Shown here: positions 63,046 to 64,000 of the stretch, in pieces
Layout: each line of letters opens with the position of its first letter
Position numbering within the stretch: the first letter of the stretch is position 1
Assembly: GCA_011009095.1 (NCBI GenBank)
Contig: VTPC01004177.1
Coordinates: 71,026-135,025 of the forward strand
Direction: 5' to 3'
Origin: Ignelater luminosus
Lineage: Eukaryota; Arthropoda; Insecta; Coleoptera; Elateridae
Length of the DNA: 64,000 nt
Made by a program: the position numbers and the translations under genes
Notes under the pieces: model-generated
Seen by the model: the letters and a program-made list of their open reading frames with translations, nothing else
Database searches by the model: none
What the model was told of the DNA's origin: nothing

Positions 63046-64000
63046 GTTGAGGTGGGGTAAGTTCCCCTAGAATCGCATTAGAACATTCCATGAAAAATCA
63101 AAAGCGCCGGTCTCGTAATGTTAATTCTATAAAAGTCTATGGGTGGAACCAGCGCTTTACAAAAATGGCCTTAACTTTTGAACTGTTCATTTCCGTCACC
63201 TGAAACGAGTACCATCGTGATCCTCTCGTCAAGCTTGATCAATTGACACCCCCTCCACAACCCTATTTTGCTTGTTATCTTCTTTATTACTTACTATGTA
63301 TACTGTCATGTTTTCTTTTATTTCCTATTTATGAAATTCTCTACACTGTCTTTTACATTCTGCTTAATTTTTAAACCTGTTATGACAAAGTTATTTTGTT
63401 TGTTCTTTTTTTCTGTGTTTCTATGTTAATTCTATTGGAAAATGCAACCATAAGGTTACACAGACTTTTACTATTAAATTCACTGGTTTGCCTTCTAACT
63501 ACACTTTATTGGTATACAGGGTGTTCTCAAACTGCATTAAATCCTTCAAGTAGACGTCTTCCTTTATGAGCCCTAAACGCAAATCTGCAACCAGGATTTT
63601 CCTTTATCGCTTAATTTTCTTGTACGACGATGAAGAAGTTAACACCTTTAACATTAAATTGCAAGACATCAGGCAATTCAATTTAATGGAACATTTAGCA
63701 ATTCAATAGAAGAAAAGATTACAACTATAAGTGCATTAACTAATAATGTTCTAAAAATTGTTTATTTGATTGAATCTAATTAATTGTTTACATTATCTAT
63801 TACATTTTGATATTTGTAGCTAAATACACTTTATTGTAACAAAACATACAAGTACCATTGATATTCAAACTTCAATTACAAATAAATAATTAATTTATAA
63901 AAACGTTGTTTTTTTCATAAATGTGTTTTTTTTTTATATGAATGGTTACTTTCGATTGCTTTAGATTTAAATTATTTCAATAGCTATCCTGACCTTTTTT
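63046..64000. other. AT-rich sequence, no gene recognised
   Basis: Probably continues the MRCK-like gene's large intron. A TATACAGGGTGTT string at about 63514-63526 resembles the end of insect DNA transposons but has no partner here. Confidence 0.4.

Overview
This window is AT-rich animal DNA, almost certainly from an insect. The genes have short GT-AG introns, the mobile elements are insect types (R1-clade, Jockey-like, RTE-like, Penelope, Pao, Gypsy, Copia, mariner, maT, pogo, Mutator-like), and blocks of the arthropod telomere motif TTAGG are present. I cannot fix the order.

Left part (1-25.5 kb, + strand): after broken RTE-like retroelement pieces (1-3.1 kb) come two tandem SLC22-like major-facilitator transporters. 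Gene A has 13 exons (3316-14504) and gene B has 12 (14631-25486). Most intron positions and phases match between them, so they look like an old tandem duplicate. Their coding parts total only about 1.7 kb each. The introns are swollen by a foldback MITE, a Jockey-like RT, a Penelope element, a Mutator-like element carrying a DD41D mariner, a Pao element carrying a second retroelement fragment, a pogo-like transposon, and a Gypsy element with both LTRs.

Middle (25.5-31.1 kb): no gene seen. It holds the second of two 9-bp-period GC-rich repeat blocks (the first is at 10.6 kb) and a satellite array of about 297-bp units that runs into a 10-N assembly gap.

Housekeeping block (31.4-43.6 kb, all - strand): a complete WDR43/UTP5-like ribosome-biogenesis protein (8 exons), a complete small secretin/adhesion-like seven-helix receptor (5 exons), and a complete canonical poly(A) polymerase (6 coding exons).

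Right part (44.9-64 kb): retroelement debris, a Copia element interrupted by a maT transposon with clean inverted repeats, then the last four coding exons of an MRCK/Genghis Khan-type kinase (- strand, with the CRIB domain). The 5' part of that gene is not in view and probably lies beyond the right edge. In what is then its intron sits the most striking item: a degenerate R1-clade retrotransposon flanked on both sides by TTAGG-type repeat, as expected for TRAS/SART-like telomere-repeat elements, but inside a gene region.
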